A stretch of 64,000 nucleotides of DNA from a bacterium (GCA_029561455.1 JAKQIY010000051.1:1-64000), one strand, 5' to 3'. Numbered from the stretch's first letter, positions 1 through 8,611 are shown. Notes: generated by a model not told the origin, from the letters alone. Translations and numbers: made by a program.

Positions 1-125
1 GATCGCGCCGGACATTCGTCCGGTGCGGGTGGTAAAACAGGATATTTATCCTGTTCTTGCCTACTATCAAGCCGGGATAGAAATCCCAATTATAATCCGC
101 CCGGCATGGACATACCGGGCGATCT
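1..125. repeat. Array of short perfect hairpins (element A, copy 1)
   Basis: Four consecutive short palindromes are visible: CCGGAC-ATTC-GTCCGG (8-23), an 8-bp stem around TT (37-54), GGGAT-AGAA-ATCCC (74-87) and GCCCGG...CCGGGC (99-120). The unit begins GATCGCGCC and ends GGGCGATC, near-inverted termini. Closely similar units lie at 30578-30777 and 30886-31003, and weaker ones near 10245 and 14710. Stems differ between copies but stay paired. The window begins inside or at the edge of this element, so the true left end is unknown. Confidence 0.7.
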
Positions 126-130
126 GAGAA

Positions 131-535
131 TTTGCCGGGCCGCAGGCCCGACCTACGCAAGTTGTCATTCCGACGAGCGTAACGAGGAGGAATCTTGACT
201 TTCAGGCCGGGCAAGGCCGTTTAAATGATGGGGTATCTGTATTACCATGAATTTCATATACCCTGCTCCGGTGCAGCGAGTTCAAATCCTGTAAATTCCC
301 TGAAAAAACCCATCCTACCAAATTTTAGTAAACCTCAAACCCGACCTGCGCTCATTCGTAATTCGACATTCGTAATTGTTTTTCGTCTGACTTTTCACCC
401 CTGACGGCTGATAGCTGAAAACTGACAGCTTTCAACAAAATATTTCTTGCATGTTTCCGCAAAATTTGCTTATATATACCGCCATTCGATATGGATTTCT
501 ATGACATGGGTGAGGCGGGAGTTACTTTGTATATT
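131..535 (+). repeat. Composite intergenic repeat, copy 1
   Basis: Modules in order: a GGGCCGCAGGCCC palindrome (136-150); a block containing GTCATTCCGACGAGC (about 163-200); block D beginning ATGATGGGGTATCTG (228 on); ATTCGTAAT-type words (350-378); TCACGT-like words; CTGATAGCTGA-like words (403-432); then a promoter-like block with TTGCAT at 447-452 and TATATA at 471-476, ending in CCATTCGATATGG. The same modules recur before most genes as far as 31.5 kb. Nothing coding is seen here. Confidence 0.8.
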
Positions 536-583
536 ATATGCTGTAATATTTAGAGCTGGTTTTAACAAATGGTGGCTATTTTT

Positions 584-660
584 AAGGAGAGACACATTAT
601 TCAATTAAAACCAAAATTATTAGAACAGGTTAGGGCAGCGATTCGGTTAAGTATTACAGC
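584..660 (+). pseudogene. Decayed integrase N-terminus (copy 1)
   Basis: An RBS-like AAGGAGAGA (584-592) is followed by an ATT in place of a start codon (596), then a frame reading IQLKPKLLEQVRAAIRL. After that a one-base loss shifts the codons that would read KHYS. The pattern PKLLxQVRxxIRxKHYS is typical of the core-binding domain start of integron and related tyrosine integrases. Similar remnants follow the same repeat at 11225 and 23550. The rest of the leader to 842 is AT-rich and shared in part with the 23.5 kb copy. The frame is too short to be functional. Confidence 0.55.
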
Positions 661-842
661 TTTAGCTTGTATAAGAAAAAACACTCTTTTCTTTTAAACA
701 AAAAAATTTTCTATATGAAGGAAAAAAGATCATTTGCATTTGGAAGATAATAATATGTTGAGCTTTAATAGATGATGGTTTAAAAAAATTTGTAAAAGCA
801 AGTTGGTCTACTTTGTTCTTCTTACTATCGTGGAGGTGATAA

Positions 843-1730
843 ATGAAAAACAAGAGATTTTCACTCGTAGAACACCCCTGGTTATTCCTGCTGGTTTTCA
901 TTTTTGCCACTATGGTTTGCCAGATTTTGATCGGGCTGATTCTGGTGATTGCCTTCAAACTGCCTCTCGGTGCATCAGTTACAAATTTCTGGGTGATGCT
1001 TCTAGGCAATCTATTGTTGCTCTTTATCGTCGTGCCTTTTGTGCTGGGTTTTCCTCAGCGAAAGCGCCCTTACGCCACATATCTGCCTGAAATCCGTCTC
1101 ACCTACGTAAAACCTGTATTAGGATTGATTGTGTTGGGGATTTCCTGTTATCTAATCCTGGCCTTATCCCAAGTTGCAGGGGTTTTAATTTACCGCTTAA
1201 CCCAAGGTCAACAAATCGATGTGAGTTTTTTCCGCAGTGCCTTCATTCTCGCTAACGAACTACCGCCACGTTCTATGAGTTGGCTCTATTCGCTGCCCCC
1301 CATTTTAGAAGAAGTTGCTTTCCGAGGCGTTATCCTGGCTCTATTCCTTCGATTCTATAGTCAACCAAAGGCTGTGCTATTCAGCGCTTTAGGTTTCGGT
1401 ATCAGTCATTTAGGCAATCTGCTTAGTGGGGGTGATCCAGTTTTGACCGCCGGGCAGGCGATATGGGCTGTAATTTTAGGATTATTTTACGGATATGTTA
1501 CCCTCAAGACTGATAGCTTGTTGCCAGCGTTGATTGTGCATTACTTTGGCAATTTATTTGTATCGGCATTGAATGCCTACCTACAGAACAATGCTTCCAT
1601 TCCAGTTCAAGTATTTTATGGAATCACTTTCACATTTGATATCATACCAGTCGTAATGATGTCTCTTTGGGTGCGAACCTTTACATCTTGGTTGCCCGTA
1701 GTCCAGAAACGTAAACTAACCCAGACTTGA
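843..1730 (+). CDS. CPBP family intramembrane metalloprotease
   Basis: A 295-residue membrane protein with about seven hydrophobic segments. The CPBP (Rce1/Abi-like) motifs are all visible: EExxxR at residues 156-161, HLGN near 189, and HYFGN near 233. These supply the glutamate and histidine/asparagine residues of the membrane-embedded active site. The family cleaves or matures membrane-linked peptides; the substrate here is unknown. GGAGGTG lies just upstream of the ATG. The gene follows a composite repeat with an integrase remnant and stands alone, as a cassette gene would. A second, unrelated-looking family member lies at 16784-17656. Confidence 0.9.
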   Translation: MKNKRFSLVEHPWLFLLVFIFATMVCQILIGLILVIAFKLPLGASVTNFWVMLLGNLLLLFIVVPFVLGFPQRKRPYATYLPEIRLTYVKPVLGLIVLGISCYLILALSQVAGVLIYRLTQGQQIDVSFFRSAFILANELPPRSMSWLYSLPPILEEVAFRGVILALFLRFYSQPKAVLFSALGFGISHLGNLLSGGDPVLTAGQAIWAVILGLFYGYVTLKTDSLLPALIVHYFGNLFVSALNAYLQNNASIPVQVFYGITFTFDIIPVVMMSLWVRTFTSWLPVVQKRKLTQT

Positions 1731-1760
1731 TTGTGGTTATTGAGAAATGTTGAGTATAGA

Positions 1761-1801
1761 AACTTGGGTTGATCTACCAGTGCCACAGCCCAACCCAAGT
1801 T
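1761..1801 (+). terminator. 11-bp hairpin after the CPBP gene
   Basis: AACTTGGGTTG (1761-1771) pairs perfectly with CAACCCAAGTT (1791-1801) across a 19-nt loop, 30 nt past the stop codon. There is no U-run, so it may be a weak terminator, an mRNA end stabiliser or the core of a decayed recombination site. Confidence 0.45.
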
Positions 1802-1906
1802 GCAAGTGACTCGGCTTCGCCTCAGGGTAAGCAGCGTGTATTAAAGTAATTCAATTCTTGCAAAGTGAGTTGTCGGGTTCAAAACGCCGCGCACTTGAAC
1901 AAATCG

Positions 1907-2175
1907 GTAGCGGGCATGGTGGGGCTTGACCCACCTCTGCTCGGCTTTGGGACACTCTCCAGATCGCACAATAAAGCAGGTCCTGCTGTCCTGCCGGGCT
2001 TCAACCTGCCCTGTCCCCCATTTGTAATTCGACATTCGCCATTCGTAATTTTTTTTCATTTCACTTCTGACGGCTGAAAACTGATAGCTGATAGCTGATA
2101 GCTGACAACTGATAACTGCTTAATTGATGGGTATCTGTATTGCCATAAATTTCAATAACCCTGATCCTGTGCGGT
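1907..2175 (+). repeat. Composite intergenic repeat, copy 2 (rearranged)
   Basis: It starts with AGCGGGCATGGTGGGGCTTGACC (hairpin 1918-1936), a module repeated at 3043-3068 after the next gene. A GCAGG...CCTGC palindrome follows, then ATTCGTAAT words (2020-2050), CTGATAGCTGA words (2070-2118) and a D-like block beginning TTGATGGGTATCTG (2124). Here D comes after the word blocks rather than before them, so the module order differs from the other copies. No promoter block is recognisable; 2176-2360 is AT-rich with nothing else seen. Confidence 0.65.
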
Positions 2176-2372
2176 TTTTTCAAATTTGACTGGCAAAAAA
2201 ATATTTGAAAAACCAAAAATATTTATTTATATTCTTTACCATAAGCCTGCGTAAAAAACAATATATATTTGCATAGAAACAATACCGATCTGTCATAATA
2301 GTGCATTAATCCCTAATTTTCTACTTAACCGGCGCAGCAGCCAAACTCTTTCTCACAATCAGGGAGGTAATG

Positions 2373-3035
2373 ATGTCAAAAACCAACCCGGCTACGGAAT
2401 TACACAATACAAATGACGTTACGTTATGGTCCTCCACCAATGAAATGAATGGATCAATGTTGAACCATACCCGGAAAAGCGGAAACATGAAATATATCGT
2501 TAAATTCATATTTTTTCTTTGTTTCACAATCTCTTTTAATTCCGCATACACTCAAGAGCAGCGCCCTGGTACGTTAAACTCCGATAAACTCTGGGGAGCA
2601 GGTATCAGCTTTACATATCCTATAGCAGATATATATATGCTGCAGGCATCGTATTCGCTGTGGGAATGTGGCGACATCCTTTGCGGTGTTGCTTACCAGG
2701 ATTGGGAGATTGACCAGGGGCATTCTCACGCCTACACTCTTCTTCTCGGCTACCGTCATTTTCTCTGGAAAGGACTTCATACTGAAATAGAATTGTGGCC
2801 GGCTTATAACCCCTTTGATTCATCAATAGATGGTAAAACCTATTCCGGTGTTGAATTATGGGTCAGCGCTCGCATCGGCTACAGGTTTGATTTCAAGTTA
2901 GCCGATAAAGATTTCTTTATTCTGGCACAGCCAAGCATTGGGTATGGAGCAGCTCGTCAGAATCCATGGCCTAAAATGGAAAAAGACAACAAACCGATCT
3001 TTGAACCGCAGTTGATAGCGGGTTTCAGATTCTAA
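2373..3035 (+). CDS. Secreted outer-membrane beta-barrel-like protein
   Basis: Around 180 mature residues follow a clear signal peptide (MKYIVKFIFFLCF..., cut near AYTQ), with alternating hydrophobic strands and a C-terminal IAGFRF, as in small outer-membrane barrels. I do not recognise a named family. Start choice is ambiguous. A strong GGGAGG lies 5 nt before ATG 2373, which would put 38 extra residues ahead of the signal peptide. ATG 2487 would give a normal signal peptide but has only a weak RBS. Translation from 2373 may couple into 2487. Single gene between two repeats. Confidence 0.7.
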   Translation: MSKTNPATELHNTNDVTLWSSTNEMNGSMLNHTRKSGNMKYIVKFIFFLCFTISFNSAYTQEQRPGTLNSDKLWGAGISFTYPIADIYMLQASYSLWECGDILCGVAYQDWEIDQGHSHAYTLLLGYRHFLWKGLHTEIELWPAYNPFDSSIDGKTYSGVELWVSARIGYRFDFKLADKDFFILAQPSIGYGAARQNPWPKMEKDNKPIFEPQLIAGFRF

Positions 3036-3050
3036 ACAGATAGCGGGCAT

Positions 3051-3073
3051 GGTGGGTCTTGACCCACCATTTT
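3051..3073 (+). terminator. Hairpin terminator-like repeat after the barrel gene
   Basis: GGTGGGTC-TT-GACCCACC (3051-3068) is followed by ATTTT. It lies 16 nt after the stop codon. The same module occurs at 1907-1936, so it belongs to the repeat mosaic as well as looking like an intrinsic terminator. Confidence 0.55.
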
Positions 3074-3105
3074 AAAAGAGTAATTATTTCTGAAAGGATA
3101 CTGTA

Positions 3106-4083
3106 ATGGCTAACCTCGATAAAATATATACAAAGGGTAACTCATTTCGTGCCAGGGCTGAAACGCGACAACGCGAATATCGTACTAATATATTAAAAGC
3201 CGAACCGGGAGTATGGGGCCATTTTTTGCAGGATAGCGATGCCTACAATGGTCGGAATTTCGTTAACCAGATAGCATTTCAATCAGCCCAATATAGAAAA
3301 TCTAAAGGTAAGGGGATTGCTGATCGAACTTTCAATAATATGTTGTCAAGCCAGGCAATGTGCTTCAACCTGTTCGCCCCGTTACAAAAAGATAAAGAAT
3401 TAGCCAGCAGGGTACTCTCTAATTTTTTCCCTGATCTTGATACTGTTAATGAATTGATTATCGAATATACTCCAGAAAATGATATATTTGGTGACCAATC
3501 AAATCTAGGGGGCGTAGATTGTGATGTATTGATTGAAGGCAAGGACTCTGGCGGGAAACTTATCATAATTGTTATTGAGGCCAAGTTTGTTGAAACGGAG
3601 TTTAGTATCTGTGGATTTCGTAAGCCAGGGAGATTGAGTAAGAAACGTGAAGTGTGTCCAGATGATATACCAATTTATAGCAGTATGAATAAATGTTTAT
3701 ACGTCTTTAAAAAACATTACCTTTATTGGGAGAAAAGTAATAAGTATAATACATTGGTAATTGACAAGTTTCCAATAAGCGGTTGCCCGTTTGCTGGACC
3801 ACTATGGCAATTATGGACTAATCACACATTAGCTCATGCAGAAGCCGCGAAACGAGGTGCAATAAAGTCTTATTTTGCAGTATGCGCGCCGTCCCTAAAT
3901 AAAAAATTACTCAAAGATGGCAAAATTCTTGAACAGTTTCGGTATTTCTTAAAATGCCCAGGATCTTTGGTATTTATTGATCTTGATGAATTTATTAAAA
4001 CAATTACATTGGTAGTCGCAAATCAGAACCCGGAACAAAGAGTATGGATAGATTCACTGGCGGCACGCTATGCTAACATTTGA
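3106..4083 (+). CDS. PD-(D/E)xK-like nuclease, PGN_0703-type putative restriction enzyme
   Basis: A 325-residue protein. The region around residues 138-160 reads D-C-D-V-L...I-E-A-K, the D-(x)n-ExK arrangement of PD-(D/E)xK nucleases, with hydrophobic strands between. Flanking motifs (PGVWGHFL, SSQAMCFNLFAPL) resemble the PGN_0703 family of putative restriction endonucleases as I remember it. No methyltransferase or specificity subunit is adjacent, so its role in restriction is inferred. AAAGGA lies upstream of the ATG. GC content is lower than in neighbouring cassettes. It could instead be another nuclease-fold protein. Confidence 0.6.
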   Translation: MANLDKIYTKGNSFRARAETRQREYRTNILKAEPGVWGHFLQDSDAYNGRNFVNQIAFQSAQYRKSKGKGIADRTFNNMLSSQAMCFNLFAPLQKDKELASRVLSNFFPDLDTVNELIIEYTPENDIFGDQSNLGGVDCDVLIEGKDSGGKLIIIVIEAKFVETEFSICGFRKPGRLSKKREVCPDDIPIYSSMNKCLYVFKKHYLYWEKSNKYNTLVIDKFPISGCPFAGPLWQLWTNHTLAHAEAAKRGAIKSYFAVCAPSLNKKLLKDGKILEQFRYFLKCPGSLVFIDLDEFIKTITLVVANQNPEQRVWIDSLAARYANI

Positions 4084-4124
4084 ACAATAAACACACTCTA
4101 CACGCCATAGGAATGCCTTACAGG

Positions 4125-4600
4125 CCGCACAATAATGCAGGTTATGTTGTCCTGCCGGGCCGCAGGCCTGACCTGCGCTAGTTGTCATTCCGACGAGCAT
4201 AGCGAGAAGGAATCTTGACTTTTAGGACGGGCAAAGCCGTTTAAATGATGGGATATCTGTATTGCCATGACTTTTATATACCCTGATCCGATGCCGTGAG
4301 TTCAAATCCTGCAAATTCCCTAAAAACCCCATCCTACCATCTTTTTGTTAACCTCAAACACGACCTGCCCCCATTCGTAATTCGTAATTGTTTTTGTTTC
4401 ACGTTTCACGTCTCACGTTTGACGTCTCACTACTAACGGCTGATAGCTGAAAACTGATAGCTGCCAACTGAAAGCTGAAAGCTGACAACTGACAGCTTTC
4501 AACAAAATATTCCTTGCATCTTTCCGCTAAATTTACTTTTTTATATCGCCCTTTGATATGGTTATTTAACCCGGGCGGTGGGTCGCTTTAGGTATTATTG
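4125..4600 (+). repeat. Composite intergenic repeat, copy 3
   Basis: Full module set: GCACAATAATGCAGG...CCTGC and GGGCCGCAGGCC palindromes (4128-4170), GTCATTCCGACGAGC block (4181-4220), D block from ATGATGGGATATCTG (4245), ATTCGTAATTCGTAATT words (4373-4390), a long TTCACGTTTCACGT run (4396-4430), CTGATAGCTGA words (4439-4498), and the promoter-like block with TTGCAT at 4514-4519 and TTATAT at 4541. It ends in ACCCGGGCGGTGGG, the subtype without integrase remnant. Confidence 0.8.
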
Positions 4601-4628
4601 ATAAAACATGAGAGGTAATTTTTTAAAG

Positions 4629-5093
4629 ATGAAGACAATGACAGATGTAGTTATTGAACAAACAAAGGATACTATACCAATAGATTTACTGCTCTTGTCG
4701 GACCCTTCCGAAGAAGTGATCGCTGAATATATCCATTTGACGATAAAATTTATTGCCAGACTGGATACCAAAATAGTCGGCGCCCTGTTATTGCTAAAGA
4801 CAAGACCAAAAACTATGGAAATTATGAACATATCTGTCTATGAGGAATATCAGAATAAAGGTATTGGCAGGCAACTCATTAATAAAGCAATCGAATATGC
4901 CAAAGAAAACAAAATAAAAACCCTGGAAATTGGCACAGGGAATCCCGGAGTAATACAAATGATGCTGTATCAAAAATGTGGATTCAGAATCGTTGGCGTA
5001 GAGCTCGACTATTTTAGGAAAAATCACCAGGAAAAAATATTTGAAAATGGTATTGAATGTAGAGATATGATAAGAATGAGAATGGAATTTTAA
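4629..5093 (+). CDS. GNAT family N-acetyltransferase
   Basis: About 154 residues. The acetyl-CoA-binding motif A is visible as QNKGIGRQL after a beta strand (MNISVYEEY), followed by the usual helix and a C-terminal YQKCGFRIVG strand pattern. The substrate cannot be told. ATG 4629 has GAGGT 12 nt upstream; ATG 4608 would add seven residues but has no RBS. The stop codon TAA overlaps the start of an attC-like palindrome, as in integron cassettes. It is a different GNAT from the duplicated pair at 10370 and 14898. Confidence 0.85.
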   Translation: MKTMTDVVIEQTKDTIPIDLLLLSDPSEEVIAEYIHLTIKFIARLDTKIVGALLLLKTRPKTMEIMNISVYEEYQNKGIGRQLINKAIEYAKENKIKTLEIGTGNPGVIQMMLYQKCGFRIVGVELDYFRKNHQEKIFENGIECRDMIRMRMEF

Positions 5094-5192
5094 CATAACA
5101 CTCGCTTGGACCAGATTCGGCGCCCTGAAGCCTTGTCCTGCCGATGCACACCAGGAAACACAGGCGCCTTGCAGGGTAAGCGTTTGTTAGCA
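5088..5192 (+). other. attC-like imperfect palindrome
   Basis: The left arm TTTTAACATAACACTCGCTT begins at the stop of the acetyltransferase. The complement of the right arm reads TGCTAACAAACGCTTACCC and ends at GTTAGCA (5186-5192). Inner GGCGCC blocks sit at 5119 and 5163. Size (about 105 nt), orientation (gene then site) and TAACAAACGC-type arm fit integron attC sites. The outer boxes deviate from RYYYAAC/GTTRRRY, and the arms are unequal (28 against 21 nt), so this is tentative. Confidence 0.4.
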
Positions 5193-5215
5193 GATGAAAA
5201 ATTAAAGTGCGATAT

Positions 5216-5866
5216 ATGGATTCAGATAAAAATAAAAAGATTACGCGAAGAAGGTTTGTTCAAGGCCTGGCCGGCGCTTGTTATGCCTGTCTTGCATTGG
5301 ATTCTCCGGCAACCGCGGCAGAACAAGAAAAAGATATAATCATAGACAACAAGGGCAAAGTCCATTTGGCCGCCGCATGCGGCACCTATTGCGGCGCCTG
5401 TCCGGCTTATCTCGCTAAACACGGCGATGCTGAGTATATAAAAATGCGACAGCAAAAGAGATCTTCATCCGGGCCGACACAGGCGCAAAAGGGCATTCCG
5501 CCATCAAATTGGATGGATGGCCTGCTGTGCGACGGCTGTTGCAGCGGCGGTGAGCTTGCCGGCCATTGCCAACACTGCGCGATCAGGAAATGTGCAGAGG
5601 CCAAACAGAACGGCGCCCGTTGTACTGACTGTAAAGAGTTACCCTGCGCTCGTATTAACAATTTAATCAATATGGGCCATTATTTTCACCGTAATGAATA
5701 CCTGCCAAACCTTGAAAAAATTCGCGAGATGGGCGTACAGAAATGGGCTGAATACGAACAAGAGCGCTGGCGTTGTCCCAGGTGCGGCTTGCCGATGAGC
5801 TGGTATGATGCGGAATGCGTCGGCTGTGGGGAACCAAGGTCAGAACGCCTGTTTCCACTGTCTTGA
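5216..5866 (+). CDS. Tat-signal DUF3795 cysteine-rich protein
   Basis: 216 residues from ATG 5216. An N-terminal TRRRFVQG twin-arginine motif (10-17) precedes a hydrophobic stretch and an AxA-like cut near residue 35. The DUF3795 hallmark CGTYCGACPAY lies at 55-65, with further Cys clusters at 105-109, 118-126 and 136-144. A C-terminal CxxC...CxxC zinc-ribbon-like pair follows at 187-204. This many Cys suggests metal or Fe-S binding; the function of the family is not established. No good RBS is seen, and ATG 5207 is an alternative. Export by Tat would fit a cofactor loaded in the cytoplasm. Confidence 0.8.
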   Translation: MDSDKNKKITRRRFVQGLAGACYACLALDSPATAAEQEKDIIIDNKGKVHLAAACGTYCGACPAYLAKHGDAEYIKMRQQKRSSSGPTQAQKGIPPSNWMDGLLCDGCCSGGELAGHCQHCAIRKCAEAKQNGARCTDCKELPCARINNLINMGHYFHRNEYLPNLEKIREMGVQKWAEYEQERWRCPRCGLPMSWYDAECVGCGEPRSERLFPLS

Positions 5867-5881
5867 ATAAAATCCAATAAT

Positions 5882-6215
5882 TGCTCGACCTGGGACAAAG
5901 TTCCGCCACGGGCAGAGATGCTCCCCAGGTCGCACATTAAGGCAGGACATGTTGTCCTGCCGGGCCGCAGGCCCGACCTACACACTACCCTTTCGTACTG
6001 CTTAAATGATGGGGTATCAATATTACCTTGACTTTCCAACACGTTGATCCTCTGTAGCGTGTTCGAATCCGCCAAATTTCTAAAAATACCTCATCCTACC
6101 GTCATTATGTAAACCTTAAACCCGCCCTGGCTCCCCATTCGTAATTCGTAATTCGACATTCGTAATTGCTTTTCGTCTCACGTCTCACGTTTGACTTCTG
6201 CCGCCTTATTGGCGA
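5882..6215 (+). repeat. Composite intergenic repeat, copy 4
   Basis: Begins CTCGACCTGGGACAAAG, then the GCAGGAC-ATGTT-GTCCTGC hairpin (5942-5960), GGGCCGCAGGCCC (5962-5974), D block from ATGATGGGGTATCAA (6006), ATTCGTAAT words (6137-6167) and TCTCACGT words (6176-6195). It lacks the CTGATAG words and the promoter-like block. Sequence from 6215 to the next gene is unrelated. Confidence 0.75.
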
Positions 6216-6306
6216 TATTATCATTTTACGCTTTTCCGGGATTTTTCCAGGCAAGGCGCGTGTTCAAGAAACACAAGGTAGACATGTTTTAATAAAGGAG
6301 TAAAAG

Positions 6307-6708
6307 TTGATCTATTATCTCAAACTATACTTTGCGACGCTGGTCATGTTCTTTGCCATTGATATGGTCTGGCTGGTTGTGGTGGCGCGCGCTTTTTATA
6401 AAAAATATCTCGGCTTTATCATGGCTCCCACTCCCAACTGGTCCGCCGCGATCATATTCTATTTGTTGTTCATTCTTGGCATTTTGGTGTTTGTTGTTGC
6501 GCCGGGACTGAAAGCAAACTCGCTCGCATCCACCTTGCTGCATGCAGCTCTTTTTGGGCTCATCACTTATGCTACGTATGACCTGACCAACCTGGCTACA
6601 CTTAAAGACTGGCCTGTTGTTGTAACAATAGTGGATATGATCTGGGGAACAGTTTTGAGCGTGCTGGTCGCTCTTGGCAGCTTTTTCGCCGGCAAGTGGT
6701 TGAGTTAG
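6307..6708 (+). CDS. DUF2177 family membrane protein
   Basis: 133 residues with four hydrophobic segments. The family pattern is recognisable: an N-terminal IDMVWL motif, a central segment ending HAALFGLITYATYDLTN, and a terminal W-D-x-x-W-G-like VDMIWGTVLS. Function is unknown. It starts at TTG 6307, with AAGGAG directly upstream (6295-6300) and no nearby ATG. It is followed by 124 nt containing a 7-bp hairpin (ACATTAA/TTAATGT, 6714-6750) and a 22-codon frame (6739-6807) of doubtful meaning. Confidence 0.85.
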   Translation: MIYYLKLYFATLVMFFAIDMVWLVVVARAFYKKYLGFIMAPTPNWSAAIIFYLLFILGILVFVVAPGLKANSLASTLLHAALFGLITYATYDLTNLATLKDWPVVVTIVDMIWGTVLSVLVALGSFFAGKWLS

Positions 6709-6832
6709 CATAACATTAAAGCTATAATGGAGATAAATATGGTTAATGTCTCGCCGATGACGTACCGGACGCCAGCGAGTCATGCAGATAGTGTAAATTT
6801 AGGATAAACCTGGTACATAAACAAGAGGTTGC

Positions 6833-8611
6833 ATGGAAATTAAATATCTTGACAGCAAACGGTTATACTATGCCTTTTTAGCCGGCGGTGACGCCGTTAT
6901 CAGTAATCAGGATTTTCTGAATAAAATTAACGTATTCCCGGTAGCCGACGCCGATACCGGAACCAATATGGCGTCAACAATGCGCTCGATCGTGGAAGGC
7001 ACACGAATTTATTCATCTTTAAAAGACACTTCCCGCTCCATTGCCGATGCCGCGCTAATGGGCGCACGGGGCAATTCCGGCATTATTTTCGCCCAGTTTG
7101 TACATGGTTTGAGTACGGAAATCCAGCCGGAAAAGCGTATCCGCGCCGAAAAACTCGCTTGCTATATCAAAAAGGCCGTCGGCTATGCGTATGAATCAAT
7201 CCTGGAGCCCGTAGAAGGAACCATGCTCACGGTGATGAAAGATTGGGCGTTATCTCTGGAAGAAATCACCAAAAAAAGCACTGACCTGGTGCAGATTTTA
7301 CATCACTCTTTTAATGCGGCGCAGCAATCCCTGGCTGCAACTCCCCGTAAACTTAAAATACTCGCCGAAAACGGAGTAGTAGACGCCGGCGCCAGGGGAT
7401 TTGTAGATTTTCTGGAAGGAATTATTAAATTTATCTCTCATGGACAATTAAAGGACTTGTCAAAAAAAACCTTAATATGGCTTGATTCGGAAATTCATAC
7501 TGCCATGAATTCAGCAGCTGTACAATACAGATATTGCTGCGAAGCAATTATCACCCAAAGCAAGCTGACCGGCAAAGATATGCAAATACAATTATCTGAT
7601 TATGGCGACTCGTTGGTGGTTGCGGGGTCTACAGAAAAATTACACCTGCATATTCACACCAACCAACCCGCCGAGTTGTTCTATAAAATCAAAAATGACG
7701 GGGACATCGCCCAGATCAAAGTCGATGATATGATGCAGCAATTTGAAGTGAGCCATGCCCGCAAATATCCCATCGCCCTTGTAACGGATACCGCTTGCGA
7801 TCTCCCTGATGAATTTGTCAAAAAGCATCAGATTCATTTGCTTCCCTTTCAAATCTCCTTTGGCAACAACCTGTTTCTCGATAAAGTGACGATCACAGCC
7901 GATCAGTTTTATGAAATGCTGAAAACTGAAAAGCATCACCCCAAGACGGCGCAGCCAATTCAAAAAAACATTCAAAATCTCTTTGCCTTTTTAACCAGCC
8001 ATTACGAATCGGTGATTGCCGTTCATATTTCCGATAAACTGAGCGGCGTCTTTCAACAAAGCCTGATGGCGGGAAATAAAATAAAGAACAAACCCGTCAC
8101 AGTTATCAATTCCCGGCAGTTGTCTGTTTCAGAAGGACTGGTGGTCATGCGCATTGCCCAGGCTATCGAGGCGGGGTTGCCGTACAATGATATTATTGCC
8201 AAAGCCAATGAGTGGATTGATAAAACCAGTATTCTTGTCGATATTAATACGCTCAAATATATGGTGCGCGGCGGCAGAGTGAGTCCTTTGCAAGGCATGA
8301 TTGCAAAATTATTAAACCTGAAACCGATTATCAGTCTCGATTCTGAAGGCAAAGCCGCCGCCCTGGGCAAATCGTTCAGCCGTAAGGCCAATATGGAAAA
8401 GATCATCACGATCATTGCAGATATGCACAAAAAGGGAAAAATCTGGAACTATGCGATTGTTCACTCCCAGGCTGAGGAACGAGCGAATGTTTATGCCGAC
8501 CAATTAACCGGCATGCTGGGCGCTCCACCGGCATACATTATGAATATATCGCCGGTGGTCGGCGTGCACAACGGTATTGGCGCCCTGGCTGTTGGGATCA
8601 TGTATCAATAG
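6833..8611 (+). CDS. DAK2 (FakA-like) and DegV (FakB-like) fusion protein
   Basis: 592 residues. The N-terminal DhaL/DAK2 kinase domain has NVFPVADADTGTNM (33-46), with Asp residues for Mg-ATP, and MGARGNSGII (76-85). From about residue 312 a DegV fold begins with ALVTDTACDLP, the fatty-acid-binding domain type. In Firmicutes, FakA phosphorylates fatty acids held by a separate FakB; here the two activities lie in one chain, so an in-cis fatty acid kinase for taking up exogenous fatty acids is inferred. AAGAGG precedes the ATG. The DUF1295 gene starts 11 nt downstream. Confidence 0.88.
   Translation: MEIKYLDSKRLYYAFLAGGDAVISNQDFLNKINVFPVADADTGTNMASTMRSIVEGTRIYSSLKDTSRSIADAALMGARGNSGIIFAQFVHGLSTEIQPEKRIRAEKLACYIKKAVGYAYESILEPVEGTMLTVMKDWALSLEEITKKSTDLVQILHHSFNAAQQSLAATPRKLKILAENGVVDAGARGFVDFLEGIIKFISHGQLKDLSKKTLIWLDSEIHTAMNSAAVQYRYCCEAIITQSKLTGKDMQIQLSDYGDSLVVAGSTEKLHLHIHTNQPAELFYKIKNDGDIAQIKVDDMMQQFEVSHARKYPIALVTDTACDLPDEFVKKHQIHLLPFQISFGNNLFLDKVTITADQFYEMLKTEKHHPKTAQPIQKNIQNLFAFLTSHYESVIAVHISDKLSGVFQQSLMAGNKIKNKPVTVINSRQLSVSEGLVVMRIAQAIEAGLPYNDIIAKANEWIDKTSILVDINTLKYMVRGGRVSPLQGMIAKLLNLKPIISLDSEGKAAALGKSFSRKANMEKIITIIADMHKKGKIWNYAIVHSQAEERANVYADQLTGMLGAPPAYIMNISPVVGVHNGIGALAVGIMYQ

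Noticed and set aside
281-300. GTTCAAATCC in the D block looks like a tRNA T-loop
   Set aside because: No acceptor, D or anticodon arm can be folded around it, and the motif varies between copies; kept only as part of the repeat.
4396-4498. Repeated words suggesting a CRISPR array
   Set aside because: Period is about 8-11 bp without spacers of even length, and there are no cas genes; it is quasi-tandem low complexity.
5106-5339. 77-codon frame overlapping the DUF3795 gene
   Set aside because: It runs through the attC-like palindrome and the DUF3795 start in another frame; a chance frame.
6739-6807. 22-codon frame with an upstream GGAG-like sequence
   Set aside because: Too short and without conservation evidence to call a leader peptide.
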